Below, piece after piece: positions 5,904 to 7,908 of a stretch of 7,908 nt of DNA. The translations under genes were made by a program, and so were the position numbers. The number at the start of each line of letters is the position of its first letter. Position 1 is the stretch's first letter. The notes beneath the pieces were generated by a model that searched no databases, was not told where the DNA came from, and saw only the letters and a list, made by a program, of their open reading frames with translations. The DNA is from JBEEPE01 sp041191265 (GTDB lineage: Bacteria; Verrucomicrobiota; Verrucomicrobiia; Chthoniobacterales; Chthoniobacteraceae): positions 1 to 7,908 of the forward strand of contig JBEEPE010000394.1 of assembly GCA_041191265.1 (NCBI GenBank). Direction: 5' to 3'.

Positions 5904-6710
5904 CTATTTCCAAAACGGAAGATTCGAAGTGAACCAAACCGTGATCGTGTGGTTGCTCTCAACCACCGGGTTCTTCCGCTGCATCACCGTCTGCTCCATC
6001 AACCCCACCTCAATCCGCGAATGCTCCGAAAGCTTCCGGCCCACCCCAATAAAAGCGCGGTTCTGGTCGAACACGTTCCGACCCTCATTCGCCCCAGGTG
6101 ACATATTTCCGCCAAAGTTCAGGAACACCTCATTCCAAACCGCCAAATAGTTCCGCCCGCTCTCGCACAACGGAATCGTCGTCCGCAGCAGGTAACGAAA
6201 TCGATTCTGGTAACGCCAGTTCGCCACATCCCATTCGCCTCCAATATTTTTCATTTCCCCAATCCAGCGCTGCTCCAAACGAAACCGGTGCAACCACTCC
6301 ATCCCCATCCCGCGCGTCCTCCAAGCCACCTGCTGCCACGCCCGATGCTCGGGAAACTCATGCACAGCAGGAAAATCACCGTACGGCCACGTTTTCACAT
6401 AGGCCCATCCCGCACTCACCGAAAGGTCCGCATTAATCTGGTAGTTAATCCCCGGCCGAATCAATAACTGCTGCCAACTCCCCCCCTCATCCGCTCGCCG
6501 GTTCTGCACCTCAAGATGCAAACCCCACGGCCCATTGCCCACCGGATGGTCGCCCACATAGTTCAACCAGAGGTTCCCGTTAGAATCGTTCTGATACGCC
6601 ATTGCCGCCGAGCAACACAACCACAGCCCAACCCCCATCCAACGAAGGGCCGCCCAAAAAGCCCCAGATAAACTCCGCTGATTCTTGAAAGTTCGTTTCA
6701 TCGTCTTCAT
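5904..6710 (-). CDS. DUF2490-family outer-membrane protein
   Basis: A 268-residue exported protein. Residues 1-38 form a signal peptide with a long basic n-region, a hydrophobic core (GVGLWLCCSAA) and an AMA cleavage site before Y39. The mature part is rich in aromatic residues in alternating beta-strand patterns (NLWLNYVGDHPV, LHLEVQNRR, SVSAGWAYVKTW, WLHRFRLEQRW, YQNRFRYLLRTTIPL, TITVWFTSNLPFW). It contains the DUF2490 signature around NYLAVWNEVFLNFG and FDQNRAFIGVGRKL, then RIEVGLMEQ and SNHTITVWF. This fits a small beta-barrel in the outer membrane. The family has no defined biochemical role. The starts at codons 1 (6710) and 4 (6701) are both possible, and neither has a strong ribosome binding site. 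Codons are G/T-ending like the other minus-strand genes. It may be transcribed alone, since 128 bases separate it from nrdR. Confidence 0.86.
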   Translation of the reverse strand: MKTMKRTFKNQRSLSGAFWAALRWMGVGLWLCCSAAMAYQNDSNGNLWLNYVGDHPVGNGPWGLHLEVQNRRADEGGSWQQLLIRPGINYQINADLSVSAGWAYVKTWPYGDFPAVHEFPEHRAWQQVAWRTRGMGMEWLHRFRLEQRWIGEMKNIGGEWDVANWRYQNRFRYLLRTTIPLCESGRNYLAVWNEVFLNFGGNMSPGANEGRNVFDQNRAFIGVGRKLSEHSRIEVGLMEQTVMQRKNPVVESNHTITVWFTSNLPFWK

Positions 6711-6875
6711 CTCGTCATCGCAGCCTCACCCCGAAGCGGCATTGCTGCCAAACTTACCCAACACCACCCCCCTCCGACATCCCCTCTCACCCCTAATCTT
6801 CATCCCCAAAATGCCTACCCCACCCATCCCGTATCGCCCCCCCTCCCATGAGACCTCCAAAGAAACAATCAGCAC

Positions 6876-6903
6876 AAAAAAAACCCGGCACTTTCGCGCC
6901 GGG
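6876..6903 (-). terminator. Intrinsic terminator after the 90-residue exported protein gene
   Basis: On the minus strand CCCGGCGC (6903-6896), a GAAA loop and GTGCCGGG (6891-6884) form an eight-pair stem with one G-T pair, followed by eight T (6883-6876). It starts 32 bases after the stop codon. A second small hairpin, GCCGG-GAGA-CCGGC on the minus strand (6928-6915), lies between the stop and this terminator and lacks a T-run. The terminator isolates the gene from DUF2490 downstream. Confidence 0.92.
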
Positions 6904-6934
6904 CCTTTTGATCTGCCGGTCTCCCGGCGATGAC

Positions 6935-7207
6935 TTACTTCGCTGCGACAATCGCCGAGGCTTTGCCGTGCTCAGCGTCGACCTTAACGGCCTTGCCAAC
7001 CAACGACTTCGCCTGATCCGCACCCTTGGTGGTCGGGGTCAGCGTGATTTTGGTCTCTTTGCCTGCCTTGTCGGCAACAACGAGGCTCTTGGAAGCCTCG
7101 TCGAAGGACTTGAGCGTGCCTTCCGACGTGACCGTCTTGCCGCAACCGGCATTGGCAACTCCAGCGCTAATCGCGAGGACCGTGATGATGCTGAGGAACT
7201 TCTTCAT
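6935..7207 (-). CDS. Small exported protein, 90 residues
   Basis: A small secreted or periplasmic protein with a clear signal peptide: MKK, a hydrophobic core at 4-17, and ANA (18-20) before G21. The mature 70 residues hold one cysteine (C22) and several beta-strand-like pieces (TSEGTLKSFD, KSLVVADKAGKETKITLTP, SLVGKAVKVDAEHGKA), resembling small OB-like or SH3-like exported domains in which each strand alternates with charged turns. NAGC is not a canonical lipobox, so lipidation at C22 is possible but unlikely. The ATG at 7207 has no Shine-Dalgarno site; the leader is A-rich (CAAAACAAAATAAACC), with a GGGG/CCCC inverted repeat at 7223-7226 and 7235-7238. Codons end mainly in C or G (AAG, GGC, ACG, CTC, GTC) and the gene has balanced G and C, unlike other minus-strand genes here. 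Together with its own terminator this suggests a highly expressed single gene. The function is not recognised. Confidence 0.85.
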   Translation of the reverse strand: MKKFLSIITVLAISAGVANAGCGKTVTSEGTLKSFDEASKSLVVADKAGKETKITLTPTTKGADQAKSLVGKAVKVDAEHGKASAIVAAK

Positions 7208-7316
7208 GGTTTATTTTGTTTTGGGGTTTGATCGCCCCGGAACACACCAGAGCGTGAAACGATTGCACCGGAAATCGAGGTTGAATCAAGAGGAATTCGG
7301 CTGTTTCTTTTTGTAG
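7208..7316. promoter_or_regulatory. Divergent intergenic region with weak promoter candidates
   Basis: These 109 bases must hold the start signals of two divergent genes. On the minus strand TTGATT (7289-7284) and TGCAAT (7267-7262) are 16 bases apart, matching four of six positions each of the -35 and -10 consensus; this would give a leader of about 50 bases for the 90-residue protein gene. On the plus strand no convincing -10 is seen. No Shine-Dalgarno site precedes either start. Confidence 0.3.
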
Positions 7317-7908
7317 ATGAAGCGGTTCCCCTTTTTTCGCCAACTTCTGTCCTTTCTTCTGTTGGCGGCCTCTGCGCCCCTCCTCGCACACCCCATCCCT
7401 GACATCCCCGTGCGCGGAAACTTCCTGTCCGGAGGCGAAGCCGTCATCTCCGTAGAGGTCAACCCCCGCTGCTTCGAACCCGACCCCCTCACCGCCCCCT
7501 CCCTCGTCAACCGCGTCTACTCCACCCTCCCCGAAGAACGGAAAACCGAGCTGCGCGCCAAATCCAAAGAACTCGCCAACCGCCTCATCGAGTTCTACTT
7601 CGACCCCGTTGGACGCATCCATCCCGACTTCAAGTTCGAGTTCACCGGTGAAGCCCGCAAAGAACTCCAAGGCGAAGAAGACATCGTCGTTCTCACCGGT
7701 AGCTGGAAAACCCGCGTCGCCTCCGGACTCACCGGCTGGAAAGTTCGATCCGCCCCCGAAAATAAACTGTCCGTCGTCTTCCAAAATATCATCAACGGCG
7801 ACGTTCACCCCCGCCTCGCAGTCCTCTTCCCCGGAGAAACCAGCTTCGCCCTCGACCTCACCGCCCTCACCGGCGCCGTCCCCGACCGCGCCCAAAAAGG
7901 CAGCGTCT
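7317..7908 (+). CDS. Exported protein, N-terminal part (3' end missing)
   Basis: An open frame runs from the ATG at 7317 to the window end without a stop, giving 197 residues. Residues 1-24 form a signal peptide (MKRFPFFRQ, then LLSFLLLAASAPLLA), probably cut before H25, so the mature protein would begin HPIPDIPVRGNF. Later parts are beta-rich with few charges in strands (GEAVISVEVNPRCF, DFKFEFTGEARKEL, DIVVLTGSWKTRV, KLSVVFQNI, PRLAVLFPGETSFALDL), suggesting an extracytoplasmic beta-sandwich. It reminds me of the N-terminal domain of HupE/UreJ-like membrane proteins, which also start with a histidine after the signal peptide and then continue into transmembrane helices; those would lie beyond the window. 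That family call is a memory-based inference. C-ending codons fit the plus-strand skew. No Shine-Dalgarno site is visible. Confidence 0.78.
   Translation, partial: MKRFPFFRQLLSFLLLAASAPLLAHPIPDIPVRGNFLSGGEAVISVEVNPRCFEPDPLTAPSLVNRVYSTLPEERKTELRAKSKELANRLIEFYFDPVGRIHPDFKFEFTGEARKELQGEEDIVVLTGSWKTRVASGLTGWKVRSAPENKLSVVFQNIINGDVHPRLAVLFPGETSFALDLTALTGAVPDRAQKGSV

Noticed and set aside
6711..6875. A 165-base C-rich gap upstream of DUF2490, examined for small genes, RNAs and a promoter
   Set aside because: No frame with a credible start and composition, no stable long hairpin, and only a lone TTGGCA-like hexamer on the minus strand without a matching -10.
7167..7895. A 242-codon minus-strand open frame opposite the 3' exported-protein gene
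   Set aside because: It is Gly/Glu/Asp-biased, has no domain, and lies antisense to a frame with a proper signal peptide. It overlaps the small exported protein gene as well.
1..7908. A search for CRISPR repeats, tRNA genes, insertion-sequence ends, attachment sites or a dif site near the Xer gene
   Set aside because: No spaced repeats, cloverleaf patterns, terminal inverted repeats with a transposase, or a recognisable dif-like 28-base palindrome were found. The Xer gene looks like a housekeeping recombinase and not part of an integrated element.

Overview
This 7,908-base window reads as an ordinary chromosomal segment of a GC-rich Gram-negative bacterium. It is most likely a member of the Verrucomicrobiota, possibly an Opitutae-like lineage. 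That placement is an inference from the protein styles (an outer-membrane DUF2490 protein, small exported proteins, a XerC-type recombinase, NrdR), from the mix of genes with and without Shine-Dalgarno sites, and from resemblance to Opitutaceae-type proteins as I remember them; no phylogenetic test was possible here. I see no rRNA, tRNA, CRISPR array, insertion sequence, prophage or toxin/defence module.

Layout. (a) 1-1775, plus strand: the translation block rpsB (ribosomal protein S2, 5' end cut off by the window) and tsf (EF-Ts), separated by 164 bases that hold a strong intrinsic terminator; a second strong terminator follows tsf. (b) 1792-2688, plus strand: an EamA/DMT-type ten-helix transporter with a clear ribosome binding site. 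(c) 5775-2716, minus strand: a compact five-gene run, nrdR, a 188-residue unknown protein, hinT, a 209-residue unknown protein and a xerC-type tyrosine recombinase. Gaps are 3, 20, 58 and 6 bases, so these are probably co-transcribed. The run converges on the transporter gene with only 27 bases between them. (d) 6710-5904, minus strand: an exported DUF2490 outer-membrane protein. (e) 7207-6935, minus strand: a 90-residue exported protein with its own terminator. (f) 7317 to the window end, plus strand: the N-terminal 197 residues of an exported protein, divergent from (e) across 109 bases.

How the genes relate. rpsB and tsf serve translation. The nrdR-led cluster combines control of deoxyribonucleotide supply (NrdR), a nucleotide phosphoramidase (HinT) and a site-specific recombinase of the chromosome-dimer-resolution class. 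A site resembling the NrdR box lies directly upstream of nrdR, which suggests autoregulation. The 188-residue protein next to nrdR appears to carry a diverged ATP-cone-like domain, so it may be a nucleotide-sensing partner; this is the most interesting protein-level lead.

A window-wide feature is a strong C-over-G excess on the plus strand that persists through genes of both orientations, as expected from replication-strand bias. The 90-residue exported protein gene breaks this pattern. I did not find clear evidence of an undescribed multi-gene system; the leads are modest and are listed with tests.
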